Below, piece by piece: positions 37,867 through 47,762 of a stretch of DNA of 64,000 nt (position 1 is the first letter of the stretch; every line of letters starts with the position of its first letter). Origin of the DNA: Crocinitomicaceae bacterium (GTDB lineage: Bacteria; Bacteroidota; Bacteroidia; Flavobacteriales_D; Crocinitomicaceae); contig JAGNZC010000002.1 in the NCBI GenBank assembly GCA_017984635.1, forward strand, positions 82,981 through 146,980. Direction: 5' to 3'. The position numbers and the translations under genes are program-made. The notes under the pieces were generated by a model that saw only the letters and a list, made by a program, of their open reading frames with translations, had not been told where the DNA came from and did no database searches.

Positions 37867-38741
37867 AACAAAAAATTCGATTTATCATCAACCCAATTTC
37901 AGGGGTCGGCAAAAAGGGTGATTTACCTTTTTTGATCGAACAAAATTTGGATCATTCAAAATTTGAGTACGACATCAAATACACTGAATACAGAAAGCAT
38001 GCAAAAGAAATTGCACGAACTGCTTCCGATGAAAAAATTGATATTGTGTGTGCTGTCGGTGGTGATGGCTCCGTTCATGAAGTTGGAACAGCTTTAATTG
38101 GATCTGCAACAAAATTAGCGATAATACCTTGTGGTTCAGGTAACGGATTAGCACGACATTTAGGCATACCAGTTGATATTGTGAAATCAATACTAACAAT
38201 GAATACTGCTCCAATAGTAAAAATGGATACTGTATTGGTTAATGACAAACCTTTTTTAGGAATTGGAGGCTATGGATTTGACGCACACATTGCTAAAATG
38301 TTCGATAATTATCACAAACGTGGTTTTTGGAGTTACGTAAAATTAGTAATGAAAGAGTTTTCAACGTTCAAACCAGTTGAAATTGAGATTGATTTGAATG
38401 GTGAAAAAACGACAAAAAAAGTGTTTTTATGCAACATTGCTAACGCTTCTGAATTTGGTAATGGCTTTGTTATTTCACCGAATTCAGATATTACAGATGG
38501 TCAATTAGAATTGTGTTTATTCAAACCCTTTTCACCCTGGTTAGCCCCATTTGTAGTAAGTCGATTCTTCAAAAGAACTGTTCATCAATCACGTTTTTCT
38601 GAAATCATTCAATTTAAAAAAGTAAGATTGACCTTAGGAAAAACACTTGCGCATTATGATGGAGAACCCTTCCAAGTTCGGAATGAATTAAATGTGGAAG
38701 TAATCCCACAAAGTTTATATATTTTAACAGGAAACAAGTAA
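37863..38741 (+). CDS. Diacylglycerol kinase/YegS-family lipid kinase
   Basis: 292 residues. DAGK catalytic domain: VGGDGS (65-70) with the nucleotide-binding GGDG loop and PCGSGNGLARHLGIP (89-103). Homologs (DgkB, YegS) phosphorylate diacylglycerol or related lipids with ATP at the cytoplasmic face. Overlap of 4 bases (ATGA) with the LTA-synthase-like gene implies translational coupling, so phosphorylating diacylglycerol from that enzyme is the favoured role. Followed 7 bases later by a DUF1569 gene. Confidence 0.88.
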   Translation: MKQKIRFIINPISGVGKKGDLPFLIEQNLDHSKFEYDIKYTEYRKHAKEIARTASDEKIDIVCAVGGDGSVHEVGTALIGSATKLAIIPCGSGNGLARHLGIPVDIVKSILTMNTAPIVKMDTVLVNDKPFLGIGGYGFDAHIAKMFDNYHKRGFWSYVKLVMKEFSTFKPVEIEIDLNGEKTTKKVFLCNIANASEFGNGFVISPNSDITDGQLELCLFKPFSPWLAPFVVSRFFKRTVHQSRFSEIIQFKKVRLTLGKTLAHYDGEPFQVRNELNVEVIPQSLYILTGNK

Positions 38742-38748
38742 TAAAGTT

Positions 38749-39198
38749 ATGGCTTTTATTGAATTAGATATCGCAGAAATGATCCAAACATTGGATAAAT
38801 TACAACAAGAAACACCTGCAAAATGGGGAAACCTTTCGGCACAAGGCATGGTGGAACACTTATGTGATGGATTAAAAATGTCTTCTGGAAAACTAAAATT
38901 CCCGCTTGAAATAGCACCTGACAAAATTGAAAAAATGCAAGCTTTTTTAGCATCAGATAAACCAATGGCAAAAAATATTGAAGTTTCATTTGCTCCAAAA
39001 AACACGCCTTTACGTCACGAAGAAATAGAATTAGCGATTGATGAATTTTTATTGGAATGGATTGATTTTGAAGAACATTTTTCTGATGAAAACACAACTG
39101 AACAACACCCATTTTATGGTGATTTAACGTTTGACCAATGGTGTCAATTACATGCTAAACATTTCACGCATCATTTTGAACAATTTGGATTGATTTAA
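38749..39198 (+). CDS. DUF1569/DinB-superfamily protein
   Basis: 149 residues. The pattern WGNLSAQGMVEHLCDG, an internal proline-rich loop and C-terminal DLTFDQWCQLHAKHFTHHFEQFGLI are characteristic of DUF1569, a DinB-like helical bundle with conserved His (EHL, KHFTHH) at the metal site. Function unknown. In the rightward LTA-synthase/kinase group; its TAA overlaps the ATG of the next short gene. Confidence 0.8.
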   Translation: MAFIELDIAEMIQTLDKLQQETPAKWGNLSAQGMVEHLCDGLKMSSGKLKFPLEIAPDKIEKMQAFLASDKPMAKNIEVSFAPKNTPLRHEEIELAIDEFLLEWIDFEEHFSDENTTEQHPFYGDLTFDQWCQLHAKHFTHHFEQFGLI

Positions 39199-39353
39199 TG
39201 GTTTTAATCTATTCTTTTGTAATTGGAAGTATTGGTGGCATAATTAATTACATTGTCTCCCGAAAAAAAGGACATACTTCCATTTCTATTTTAGTATTAG
39301 GAATACTCGCATTTACTGCTGTAGCATATTCCTTTTTAAAATATATTTTATAG
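39198..39353 (+). CDS. 51-residue membrane protein, hypothetical
   Basis: A short open frame starts with an ATG overlapping the DUF1569 stop (TAATG) and ends at TAG 39351-39353. The product has two hydrophobic stretches (LIYSFVIGSIGGIINYIV and ISILVLGILAFTAVAYSFL) joined by a basic loop SRKKGHTS, i.e. a predicted two-helix inner-membrane peptide. It is too short for ordinary gene filters. The coupling to the preceding gene and clear membrane pattern support a real gene; no homology can be claimed. Confidence 0.55.
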   Translation: MVLIYSFVIGSIGGIINYIVSRKKGHTSISILVLGILAFTAVAYSFLKYIL

Positions 39354-39436
39354 ATTTTATCTTTTCAAAAAGCATTAATCCGTATATTCGTATCATTCAA
39401 ATTTTACGCACAAAAGTTTGAAATTGGTTAAGTATT
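39354..39436 (+). other. Short intergenic region before methylmalonyl-CoA mutase
   Basis: No gene, terminator hairpin or consensus -7 element can be recognised in these 83 bases. Confidence 0.4.
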
Positions 39437-40777
39437 ATGATTGGATTAAAAAATGATTTTCCTACCAGCACTTTAGCAGAATGGAAAATTCAATTAGAAA
39501 AAGAATTAAAAGGAGCTGATTTTTCAGTTTTAGGCCGAACGGACCTAATTGAAGAACTAGAATACCAAACTTTTCATCATTCAGAAAGCGGAGAAATAGC
39601 TTTGGAAACGCCTGGATCTTTTCCCTTTACACGTGGTTTTCAACCTCGCACAAACGATTGGAACATAGGGCAAGAAATAGTAGTGAAAGACGCCAAAATT
39701 GCCAATGAAAAAGCGTTGTCATTATTAATGAAAGGCTGTAATTATTTGCGTTTTCACTTCGATGAACATCAACCAATCGACTTAGCACAAACATTCAAAG
39801 ACATTCAATTTGAATACATTCACGCTTCTTTTACGATTCAATCAATCGCTCAATTTCAAGCTTTTGAAACTTATTTCAATCATTCATTTCCAATCAGTAT
39901 TCGTTTTTCAATTGACGCACAATCAATGAAGAGTGAGTGCTTTGACTACATTGCTGACAAAGCAAAAAACAAACAATTTATTTTTTGTCACATCAATGGA
40001 TTCGCATTGCAACAAACAGGAGCGACAACATGGCAAGAAATCGCTTATTCCATTGCGCAAGGACATGAACAAATTGTTGGATTACTTGAACGTGGATTGA
40101 CGATTGATCAAGCTACAGCTTGTATTCAATTCAGTTTTGGAATAGGTTCAAATTATTTCTTTGAAATTGCCAAAATCCGAGCTTTTAGAAGTACTTGGTC
40201 TAAAATCATACAAGCTTATCAACCGATTCATTCCTGTTCCTACAATTGTGAAATCACCGCAGAAATAGGACATGTAAATAAATCATTGAAAGATCCTTAC
40301 ACGAATTTCTTGCGTCAAACAACAGAAGCAATGTCTGCCTGTTCAGCTGGAGTTACAAACTTAATCGTTCACCCGCATGATGCAATTGCACAAAACAAAA
40401 CTGCATTAGCGGAACGAATGGCAATCAATGTTTCATTAATAATAAAAGAAGAAAGTTACTTCGATTCAGTTATTGATCCACTAGGTGGAAGTTATGCGAT
40501 TGAATTTATTACGCAACAAATAGAAAATAAAGCCTGGCATTTGTTTCAAGAAATAGAAAAACGAGCGGGTATCAATTCAAATAATGCGCTAGAAATGTTG
40601 AAAGATCAAGTTAAAACGAAAGCAAAAAATCGAATTCAAGCTTTAAAAGAAAATAAAAATACATTAATTGGAATCAATAAATTTCACTTATCATCGGAAG
40701 AAGAAAATACGATTATTGTTTCTAAAACATTCATAGGATTACCTTTTTTACAGTTGGAAAACCTATTAACAAACTAA
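39437..40777 (+). CDS. mutA: Methylmalonyl-CoA mutase small (beta) subunit
   Basis: 446 residues, the short Flavobacteria-type form. It has the mutase TIM-barrel domain (PGSFPFTRGFQPR, FGIGSNYFFEIAKIRAFRSTW, and DPLGGSYAIE) but ends before the cobalamin-binding domain, so it is the non-catalytic partner. With the large subunit 3 bases downstream it forms the adenosylcobalamin-dependent enzyme interconverting succinyl-CoA and methylmalonyl-CoA. Confidence 0.93.
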   Translation: MIGLKNDFPTSTLAEWKIQLEKELKGADFSVLGRTDLIEELEYQTFHHSESGEIALETPGSFPFTRGFQPRTNDWNIGQEIVVKDAKIANEKALSLLMKGCNYLRFHFDEHQPIDLAQTFKDIQFEYIHASFTIQSIAQFQAFETYFNHSFPISIRFSIDAQSMKSECFDYIADKAKNKQFIFCHINGFALQQTGATTWQEIAYSIAQGHEQIVGLLERGLTIDQATACIQFSFGIGSNYFFEIAKIRAFRSTWSKIIQAYQPIHSCSYNCEITAEIGHVNKSLKDPYTNFLRQTTEAMSACSAGVTNLIVHPHDAIAQNKTALAERMAINVSLIIKEESYFDSVIDPLGGSYAIEFITQQIENKAWHLFQEIEKRAGINSNNALEMLKDQVKTKAKNRIQALKENKNTLIGINKFHLSSEEENTIIVSKTFIGLPFLQLENLLTN

Positions 40778-40780
40778 ACC

Positions 40781-42922
40781 ATGAAACGAATTGATTTTAC
40801 CTCTACCCCATTTGAGCAAGTTGTTTCAAACGATATAAAAAAGGCAGTCGTTTCAACGGAAACAGCTGAAAAAATAATCTTACATTCTTTTTATCAAAAA
40901 GAAGATATTGAACAAACAGAGCACATTGGTTATGTTTCTGGAATTGCACCTTTCTTGCGTGGTCCATATGCTTCAATGTACGCCATTCGACCTTGGACGA
41001 TTCGTCAATATGCTGGGTTTTCTACTGCCGAAGAATCGAATGCATTTTATAGAAGAAATTTAGCTGCCGGTCAAAAGGGATTATCTGTAGCTTTTGATTT
41101 AGCTACACACAGAGGGTATGATTCTGATCATGAACGTGTTATTGGAGATGTTGGAAAAGCAGGAGTTGCCATTGATTCCATCTTGGATATGAAAATCTTA
41201 TTTGATCAAATACCTTTAGATGAAATGTCCGTTTCAATGACAATGAATGGAGCTGTTTTACCCATTTTAGCCTTTTACATTGTTGCAGCCGAAGAACAAG
41301 GTGTTGCTCAAGAAAAATTGACGGGTACAATTCAAAACGATATTTTGAAGGAATTCATGGTGCGCAATACATACATTTACCCACCTGCCCCATCGATGCG
41401 AATTATATCTGACATTTTCGCATACACTTCTAAGCATATGCCGAAGTTTAATTCAATTTCAATTTCTGGTTACCACATGCAAGAAGCTGGTGCCACTGCT
41501 GCGATTGAATTAGCATATACGCTTGCAGACGGTTTAGAATATATTCGTGCCGGAATTGCTGCTGGAATGGATATCGATTCATTTGCGCCTAGATTGAGCT
41601 TTTTCTGGGCAATTGGAATGAATCACCACATGGAAATCGCAAAATTGAGAGCTGGTCGTTTGATTTGGTCAAAAATTGTCAAACAATTCCAACCAAAAAG
41701 CGATAAATCTTTGGCTTTACGAACACATTGTCAAACTTCAGGATGGAGTTTAACAGAACAAGATCCGTTTAATAACATAGCAAGAACTTGCATCGAAGCG
41801 CTTGGAGCAGTTTTAGGTGGTACACAATCCTTACATACAAATGCATTGGATGAGGCAATTGCATTACCAACAGATTTTTCTGCTCGCATTGCACGAAATA
41901 CTCAAATTTACATTCAAGAAGAAATTGGCGTAACTTCCTTCATTGATCCATTTGGAGGCAGTTATTATGTGGAAAAGTTGACAGAGGAATTGGTCAATGA
42001 AGCTTGGAAATTAATGGAAGAAGTCGAAGCACTTGGTGGTATGGCAAAAGCCATTGAAACAGGCTTACCTAAAATGCGGATTGAAGAAGCAGCTGCTAGG
42101 AAACAAGCACGTATTGATTCAGGAAAAGATGTAATAGTTGGGGTTAACCGATTTGAAATTTCTGAAGAAGAATCAACCAAAATTGATATTTTAGAAGTAG
42201 ACAATACTAAAGTTCGCACAGCACAATTAGATCGTTTGAATCAATTGAAATTAGAACGAAATCAAGAAAAAGTAAATGAATTATTGGTTGAATTAGAAAA
42301 TGCAGCCAAAGAAGGAACTGGAAATCTTCTTGAAATAGCCGTTCGATGTGCAAGGGAACGCGCATCGTTGGGTGAAATCTCTTTCGCACTTGAAAAAGTT
42401 TACGGTCGATACCAAGCAACCATTCGTTCTATTTCAGGCGTTTATTCTCATGAAGCTATGGAAGATAAAGATTTTATTATTGCAAAAGAACTGACAGAAG
42501 AATTCAGTTTAACCGAAGGTCGAAGACCGCGTATAATGATTGCGAAAATGGGACAAGATGGTCACGATCGTGGAGCAAAAGTGATTGCATCTTCGTTTGC
42601 GGATATTGGTTTTGATGTTGATATTGGACCCTTATTTCAAACGCCTGCAGAAGCTGCGAAACAAGCAGTAGAAAATGATGTGCATATTTTAGGCGTGTCA
42701 TCATTAGCGGCTGGACATAAAACATTGGTTCCTCAAGTGATTGAAGAATTAAAAAAATTAAACAGAGAAGACATTATGGTTATTGCAGGTGGTGTCATTC
42801 CTCAACAAGATTATGATTTTTTATACAAAGCAGGTGTTTTTGGTATTTTTGGACCAGGGACAAAAATTTCAAAAGCTGCTCAAGAAATTGTTCGTTTATT
42901 AATTAAAAGTAACGAAGCATAA
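40781..42922 (+). CDS. scpA: Methylmalonyl-CoA mutase large (catalytic) subunit
   Basis: 713 residues. N-terminal mutase barrel with [21 protein letters not shown] and [17 protein letters not shown], then a C-terminal B12 domain (from ~580) with D593-x-H595-xx-G598 (GQDGHDRG), the cobalt-coordinating histidine H595, SSLAAGH and AGGVIP. Base-off/His-on cobalamin enzyme connecting propionate, odd-chain and branched-chain catabolism to the TCA cycle. Adenosylcobalamin is required; no B12 synthesis genes are in the window. Confidence 0.97.
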   Translation: MKRIDFTSTPFEQVVSNDIKKAVVSTETAEKIILHSFYQKEDIEQTEHIGYVSGIAPFLRGPYASMYAIRPWTIRQYAGFSTAEESNAFYRRNLAAGQKGLSVAFDLATHRGYDSDHERVIGDVGKAGVAIDSILDMKILFDQIPLDEMSVSMTMNGAVLPILAFYIVAAEEQGVAQEKLTGTIQNDILKEFMVRNTYIYPPAPSMRIISDIFAYTSKHMPKFNSISISGYHMQEAGATAAIELAYTLADGLEYIRAGIAAGMDIDSFAPRLSFFWAIGMNHHMEIAKLRAGRLIWSKIVKQFQPKSDKSLALRTHCQTSGWSLTEQDPFNNIARTCIEALGAVLGGTQSLHTNALDEAIALPTDFSARIARNTQIYIQEEIGVTSFIDPFGGSYYVEKLTEELVNEAWKLMEEVEALGGMAKAIETGLPKMRIEEAAARKQARIDSGKDVIVGVNRFEISEEESTKIDILEVDNTKVRTAQLDRLNQLKLERNQEKVNELLVELENAAKEGTGNLLEIAVRCARERASLGEISFALEKVYGRYQATIRSISGVYSHEAMEDKDFIIAKELTEEFSLTEGRRPRIMIAKMGQDGHDRGAKVIASSFADIGFDVDIGPLFQTPAEAAKQAVENDVHILGVSSLAAGHKTLVPQVIEELKKLNREDIMVIAGGVIPQQDYDFLYKAGVFGIFGPGTKISKAAQEIVRLLIKSNEA

Positions 42923-42998
42923 AACAATTTTGTCGACTGAAATTTGTTTTGTACATTCGGCATAGAATTTGAAAGTAAAACAACAAAATAATTACACC

Positions 42999-43745
42999 AT
43001 GAAAAAAATAACAGCATTAGCAATTCTTTTTTTAGGAAGTTTTCAAGCTTTCGCACAAGCGCCAGATTACAATGATTTGAAAATATTATTCGCAGACGGT
43101 AAATATGAGAAACTTACAAAATATGCTGATAATTATACGCAAAAAGAGAATTTAAAAAAGGACCCTATTCCTTATATTTGGTTAGCAAAAGGATTGCATA
43201 AAATATCTGTTTCTGGAACGAAAGATGAAAACTTTAAAAATGCATTTAAAGATGCTATCGGAGCAATGACAAAAGCCTTTAAAGTAGATAAAGATTCAAC
43301 ATTAATGAATGAGTTTGGAGAATTCATAACAGAATTCCAAGTGGCTGTTTCTGAATACATAACAAATGATTTAACTGCAAAAGATTATGCTAAAGCTTCA
43401 GGTTGGGCAATGAAATACACAAAAATTTCTTACCATCCTATTGGCGCACAATACATTGATGGTGCAGCGAAATATAGAAAATCTGACAAAGGAACAGCTC
43501 TTACAATTTGGAAAGCAGCTGATGCAGAAGTAGCAAAACTTATCGCGAAAAATGAAGCTATTTCAGAATGGACAGAAGCAGATTTATTGCTTTTTAGAGC
43601 AGGCGTATTTAGTACAATCGAATGTTTAATCGATGGTAAACAAGTACCAAAAGCAAAAGCTTTACTTTCAAAAGTTGAACCTTTATTTACAGAAGATGAA
43701 GAATTCAAAACTAGAGCAGAAGAATTAAATGCGTTGATGAATTAA
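42999..43745 (+). CDS. Secreted helical (TPR-like) protein
   Basis: 248 residues from the ATG at 42999. The frame extends back to a TTG at 42969, but MKKITALAILFLGSFQAFAQ is a full Sec signal peptide at the later start. The remainder is helical with repeated A/L-rich segments (DLKILFADGKYEKLTKYADNYTQ.., KALLSKVEPLF) suggestive of TPR repeats. Function unknown. Alone, between methylmalonyl-CoA mutase and a terminator. Confidence 0.75.
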   Translation: MKKITALAILFLGSFQAFAQAPDYNDLKILFADGKYEKLTKYADNYTQKENLKKDPIPYIWLAKGLHKISVSGTKDENFKNAFKDAIGAMTKAFKVDKDSTLMNEFGEFITEFQVAVSEYITNDLTAKDYAKASGWAMKYTKISYHPIGAQYIDGAAKYRKSDKGTALTIWKAADAEVAKLIAKNEAISEWTEADLLLFRAGVFSTIECLIDGKQVPKAKALLSKVEPLFTEDEEFKTRAEELNALMN

Positions 43746-43766
43746 TCAAAGAAAATATAGATTATT

Positions 43767-43805
43767 AAAATCCCCTAGAGCTCGGTACTTTTGGGGATTT
43801 TTTTT
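43767..43805 (+). terminator. Rho-independent terminator after secreted TPR-like gene
   Basis: A perfect 9-bp stem AAAATCCCC / GGGGATTTT with a 17-base loop is followed by a T run. Confidence 0.85.
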
Positions 43806-43886
43806 GAACATTCGACTATGTAAAAAATAGTTTCTCTGATTTAAATAGAGTATAGATTAGCCGTACTTTTATAAAAAAATAAGACC

Positions 43887-44186
43887 ATGAAAAAGTACAT
43901 GTACCTATTGAAAAATAAATTCATCTTTACGAGTTGTCTATTTTTTGTCTATATTTTATTTTTAGATGACGTTGATATTTTTACAATTATCAATCAAAAC
44001 AATAAATTGAACAAGCTTCAAGTTGCAAAAGAAGAGGTTTCAGGTAGGTTGAAAAACTTACGGTTTACGTTGAAAAAGTTGCATTACACTTCTGAATTAG
44101 AAAATTATGCACGTGAAAATAAGTTGTTTAAAAAAGATGATGAAGATATTTTTATCATTTCATATACTGAGCGTAAATCAAATTAA
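43887..44186 (+). CDS. FtsB/DivIC-type cell division protein
   Basis: 99 residues. A cytoplasmic basic tail, one membrane helix (about 12-30) and a periplasmic coiled coil (NNKLNKLQVAKEEVSGRL..) followed by ENYARENKLFKKDDEDIF, the conserved FtsB/DivIC C-terminal segment. It belongs to the FtsB-FtsL-FtsQ divisome module. Its TAA stop overlaps the TAA of the convergent SpoIID-like gene in a TTAA sequence. Confidence 0.88.
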   Translation: MKKYMYLLKNKFIFTSCLFFVYILFLDDVDIFTIINQNNKLNKLQVAKEEVSGRLKNLRFTLKKLHYTSELENYARENKLFKKDDEDIFIISYTERKSN

Positions 44187-45364
44187 TCTACTTTATTCAA
44201 CACGGTTTGTTTCTGTTTGAAAAACTGTTGCTTGGTATATTCTTCAATTGCTATTCCTGGAAAATAATAAAAAGCGATTTGCTGGAAATTAAATCCTGAT
44301 TTAGCCATTTTCATTGCTCCTTCTTGACACAAACCTACTCCATGCCCAAAACCTCTCCCAGTAATAACAATTTCTTCATTTTCAGGGTAACAGCTAAAAA
44401 AAGTTGATCTTAGATTAAAGTGTTCACGTAAATCGCGCAATGGAATACCAAAAATAGGATTGATATAGAAAGCTAGTCGTTGGGTTTGTTGAAAAGTATA
44501 CATTGTTTTCGCAATGGTAGAATCTGTAATTGGAAAATTGTATTTAGTCACTAAAAAATCTCGCCATTCCTCTTTGGCAACTCTTTTTTCCCAGGTTGCT
44601 TGCTTCGTATAAATACAAAAAGTGTCTTTAAAGGTGTTTAAATAATTGATTCGTTCATTCCAAACATCTTGAGGTTCTGTTGTTTGTCCGCCACAATTGG
44701 CATGAAAATACGAATCGATTAATTTTCCGTTTTCATCCAACATAACTAAATCGTGCGTTTGTAAAACTGCAGAATCAATAATTGGAGTATACATTAGCAT
44801 ATTGTGATACGCTTGACAATGAACTCGATCACACAAATCAAAACCTTCTTTTTTATGTTTACCTATATATTTTAAGGCATACGTCCGACTCATTAATGCT
44901 TGAACTTTGTAATATTCAATTTGACGACCACCACCACCTTCAGACTCTACTACACCCGCTAAATAAGTATCCATATCAACCAAATTAATAATTGATAGGT
45001 TTTTATCTTTTGTCGTGATTTCAAAATCACCTTCGTATTTTCTTAGTTTAAGCAAAGGTGATTTCACGGTTAAAGTCAATGCTGTGTTTTCATTATTTTG
45101 AATCAAAAAAACAGATTCAAAATCTCCAATATCAGTTGCACCTTTTTTCAAGTGAACTAGACCGTTATCTACTGTTAATTCAATAAACTCATTATGAAGA
45201 ATAGCACCAAAATCTAGCGAATCTGCAAAAATTGAATAACTACCATTATTGTATGAAAAAGCTATTTTTTTGGAAGCATAATCTCGAAACAAGCCAATAC
45301 GCATTTGTTGCGCAAAACCATTGCACACCAAAAAAAGTAAAAAACCTGTAAATAGTAACCTCAC
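44183..45364 (-). CDS. SpoIID/LytB-type lytic transglycosylase-like protein
   Basis: 393 residues. A signal peptide (FLLFLVCNGFAQ) precedes a SpoIID domain with VVESEGGGGRQIEYYKVQALMSRTYAL (catalytic Glu region), HCQAY, FHANCGGQT and the terminal GRGFGHGVGLCQEGA. SpoIID-type enzymes cut denuded peptidoglycan glycan strands. Probably periplasmic or outer-membrane associated and acting on peptidoglycan. Confidence 0.88.
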   Translation of the reverse strand: MRLLFTGFLLFLVCNGFAQQMRIGLFRDYASKKIAFSYNNGSYSIFADSLDFGAILHNEFIELTVDNGLVHLKKGATDIGDFESVFLIQNNENTALTLTVKSPLLKLRKYEGDFEITTKDKNLSIINLVDMDTYLAGVVESEGGGGRQIEYYKVQALMSRTYALKYIGKHKKEGFDLCDRVHCQAYHNMLMYTPIIDSAVLQTHDLVMLDENGKLIDSYFHANCGGQTTEPQDVWNERINYLNTFKDTFCIYTKQATWEKRVAKEEWRDFLVTKYNFPITDSTIAKTMYTFQQTQRLAFYINPIFGIPLRDLREHFNLRSTFFSCYPENEEIVITGRGFGHGVGLCQEGAMKMAKSGFNFQQIAFYYFPGIAIEEYTKQQFFKQKQTVLNKVD

Positions 45365-45397
45365 GATGCAAAAATAAACATAGAATTTCTAGCAGAA

Positions 45398-46528
45398 TTA
45401 TGCTTCTTGAATAGTTTTCAACAGCTTATGTGCGATTTTCTTGCTAGCGCCTTCTGATCCTAAAAGTTGTTGAAGCTCCTTGTAATCATTTTCTATCTTC
45501 TCTCGGTTTGCTCCCCCTTTTATTATTTTTTCCAATTCAGCTTGAATTTTTGTAGGATTGCAGTCTTGTTGGATTAATTCTTTGACAACTTCTCTATTTA
45601 AGATTAAGTTAACCAATGAAATAAACTTAATTTTTATTAACCTTTTTGCTATTTGATACGACAATTCAGAACTTTTATAGCACACAACTTGCGGCACATG
45701 AAACAATGCTGTTTCTAAAGTTGCTGTTCCAGATGTAACTACAGCTGCTTCTGCTATTTCTAAAATGTCATACGTTTTTCCGAAAATGATTTTATCAGAT
45801 TCTTTTATAAACTGTTGGTAGAACTCAGGAGATAAACTGGGTGCACCAGCAATAATAATTTGATACGAATCAAACGACCGAACCGCTTCTAACATTATTG
45901 GCAATTTGACTGAAACTTCTTGACTTCGACTTCCAGGTAATAATGCAATGATTGGTTTATTGGATAAATTATTTTCTGAATAGATTAATTTTTTATCGAC
46001 TATTGTAGACCGAAAATCAGCAACAGCGTCTAACAACGGATGTCCCAAATAATGAACATCAATTGCAAATTTTTTATAAAAATCTTTTTCAAAAGGAAGA
46101 ATGACAAATAACTCATCTACGCACTTTTTAATTTTGTGAACGCGCGACTGTTTCCAAGCCCAAACCTGAGGAGAAATGTAATAATATACTTTAATTCCAT
46201 TTTCTTTTGCCCATTCAGCGATTCGCAAATTAAAACCTGGGTAATCGATTAAAATCAACACATCTGGTTTAAATGTTTCAATGTCTTTTTTACAAAAGCG
46301 AATGTTATTTAAAATGGTCTTTAGGTTTTTGATTACTTCTAGAAAACCCATAAAGGCTAAGTCCGAAATGTGCTTAACTAAAGTTCCTCCTTGCTGCTTC
46401 ATTTTATCTCCACCCCAAAACCTAAATTCTATCTCTGAATTTTCAGCTTTTAAGTGTTTCATTAAATTACTACCGTGTAAATCACCAGAAGCTTCACCAG
46501 CAATAATATATAATTTTAACTTTTTCAT
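45398..46528 (-). CDS. lpxB: Lipid-A-disaccharide synthase
   Basis: 376 residues. Motifs IIAGEASGDLHGSNL near the start, WGGDKMKQQG, ISPQVWAW, LPGSRSQEV and TSGTATLETAL are diagnostic of LpxB (GT19), condensing UDP-2,3-diacylglucosamine and lipid X. Follows surE and a small membrane gene on the minus strand, a conserved neighbourhood in Bacteroidetes as I recall it. Confidence 0.95.
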   Translation of the reverse strand: MKKLKLYIIAGEASGDLHGSNLMKHLKAENSEIEFRFWGGDKMKQQGGTLVKHISDLAFMGFLEVIKNLKTILNNIRFCKKDIETFKPDVLILIDYPGFNLRIAEWAKENGIKVYYYISPQVWAWKQSRVHKIKKCVDELFVILPFEKDFYKKFAIDVHYLGHPLLDAVADFRSTIVDKKLIYSENNLSNKPIIALLPGSRSQEVSVKLPIMLEAVRSFDSYQIIIAGAPSLSPEFYQQFIKESDKIIFGKTYDILEIAEAAVVTSGTATLETALFHVPQVVCYKSSELSYQIAKRLIKIKFISLVNLILNREVVKELIQQDCNPTKIQAELEKIIKGGANREKIENDYKELQQLLGSEGASKKIAHKLLKTIQEA

Positions 46529-46529
46529 T

Positions 46530-46838
46530 TTAGTGGATGAAATTCAAATACAGGATGTAGGGTAAAAAGCAAATTGAACCAATGATTACACCTCTTGCTG
46601 TTTCGTATTTAGAGCGATTCAACAACAAATAAAACCAGATTAAATTCGAAATAATAGCAAGAGATATTATTTTACTTCGCACCAAATCCATCGCGCTAAA
46701 CTTACCCCACAATTGTGTGAAAGGATAATTTTGTGCCCAAGCCAACAACCCAATAACAATTGGAATAAATACAAGCGGTGATCCAATACCAATTAAAAAA
46801 CCTAGTGTATTTTCTTTTGTCCATTTTTTCAATTTCAT
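46530..46838 (-). CDS. Small membrane protein between surE and lpxB
   Basis: 102 residues. Three predicted membrane helices (about 12-33, 54-72 and 82-99) with a basic N-terminus (KLKKWTKE). I recognise no named family. It overlaps surE by 4 bases and ends one base before lpxB, so it lies in the same operon; a role in the envelope is likely but unproven. Confidence 0.78.
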   Translation of the reverse strand: MKLKKWTKENTLGFLIGIGSPLVFIPIVIGLLAWAQNYPFTQLWGKFSAMDLVRSKIISLAIISNLIWFYLLLNRSKYETARGVIIGSICFLPYILYLNFIH

Positions 46839-47596
46839 GCTTCTAATCCTTTAAAATTTTCTAATGAATGGTAGGCTGTTAAATCAAATTGAGTAGGAAC
46901 AACACTAACATAACCTTGACTTAAGGCAAATAAATCTGTGTTCTCTGCATGATCTTCATTTTTAAACTCACCTGTTAACCAATAATATGGCTTACCAAAT
47001 TGATCCAAACGCTTATCAAAACGATCTTCCCAAAATGCGTGTGCTTGTCGACATATTTTTATTCCTTTCAAAGCACCTTTATCTATTCCAGGAATATTGA
47101 CGTTTAAGCAAACATGATCAGGAAAAGTTGTATTTAAAGCATATTTAATGACCATTTTCACTGCTTCTTGTGCAATAGAAAAATCGGCATCTGACTCAAA
47201 ACTATCTAACGAAAAACCTATGGAAGGAATATTTTCCATTGCGCCTTCAACAGCTGCCGACATCGTTCCAGAATACAGCACATTTGATGCTGAATTTAGT
47301 CCATGATTGATTCCAGAAAGAATTAAATCTGGTTTTCGCTTCATGACTTCATAAATCCCCAATTTAACACAATCAACAGGTGTACCTGAACAAGTATACG
47401 CATCTAAATCAGGAAACAAAACAGACTTTTCTAAGCGTAATATTTGATTAACCGTAATCGCATGTCCCATGCCTGATTGAGGCTTATCTGGTGCTATGAT
47501 TAAAACATCTCCAAAATCTTGAGCTACTTCTATCAATGAACGAATTCCTTTTGCTGAAATTCCATCGTCATTTGTTATAAAAATAAGTGGGCGCAT
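46835..47596 (-). CDS. surE: 5'/3'-nucleotidase SurE
   Basis: 253 residues, standard length. Metal-binding ITNDDG (8-13) and SGINHGLN, YSGTMSAA, NVNIPG motifs are those of SurE, a nucleoside monophosphate phosphatase. First gene of the surE-membrane protein-lpxB operon. ATG 47596 is favoured because the FITNDDG block starts eight residues in. Confidence 0.95.
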   Translation of the reverse strand: MRPLIFITNDDGISAKGIRSLIEVAQDFGDVLIIAPDKPQSGMGHAITVNQILRLEKSVLFPDLDAYTCSGTPVDCVKLGIYEVMKRKPDLILSGINHGLNSASNVLYSGTMSAAVEGAMENIPSIGFSLDSFESDADFSIAQEAVKMVIKYALNTTFPDHVCLNVNIPGIDKGALKGIKICRQAHAFWEDRFDKRLDQFGKPYYWLTGEFKNEDHAENTDLFALSQGYVSVVPTQFDLTAYHSLENFKGLEA

Positions 47597-47737
47597 ACAT
47601 ATACTTTGCTACGAATTTAAGGATAATTGATTAAATAAACAGTGTGTCAAGTTTGAATCTTCTACCTTTCAAAAATTGACCTAAAAAAATGTATGGTAAA
47701 TTTCCCTTTTTTAATTGCTTATCAGTCAAAAGTTGTT

Positions 47738-47745
47738 TAATTTTG
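47738..47745 (+). promoter_or_regulatory. -7 element (TAATTTTG) of DinB-NlpC operon
   Basis: Exact TAnnTTTG match; transcription would begin near 47751, which excludes starts upstream of the ATG at 47763. A TTG-type -33 is only partly matched. Confidence 0.5.
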
Positions 47746-47762
47746 ATTCAAGCATTTACAGC

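Noticed and set aside
42969..42998. TTG start of the secreted TPR-like protein
   Set aside because: It would add ten polar residues before a complete signal peptide at ATG 42999.
43776..43792. Loop of a terminator resembles the pUC polylinker (GAGCTCGGTAC)
   Set aside because: The 11-base match is inside a native-looking hairpin loop with matching stem and T-tract, and flanking sequence is not vector. Chance is more likely; resequencing would settle it.
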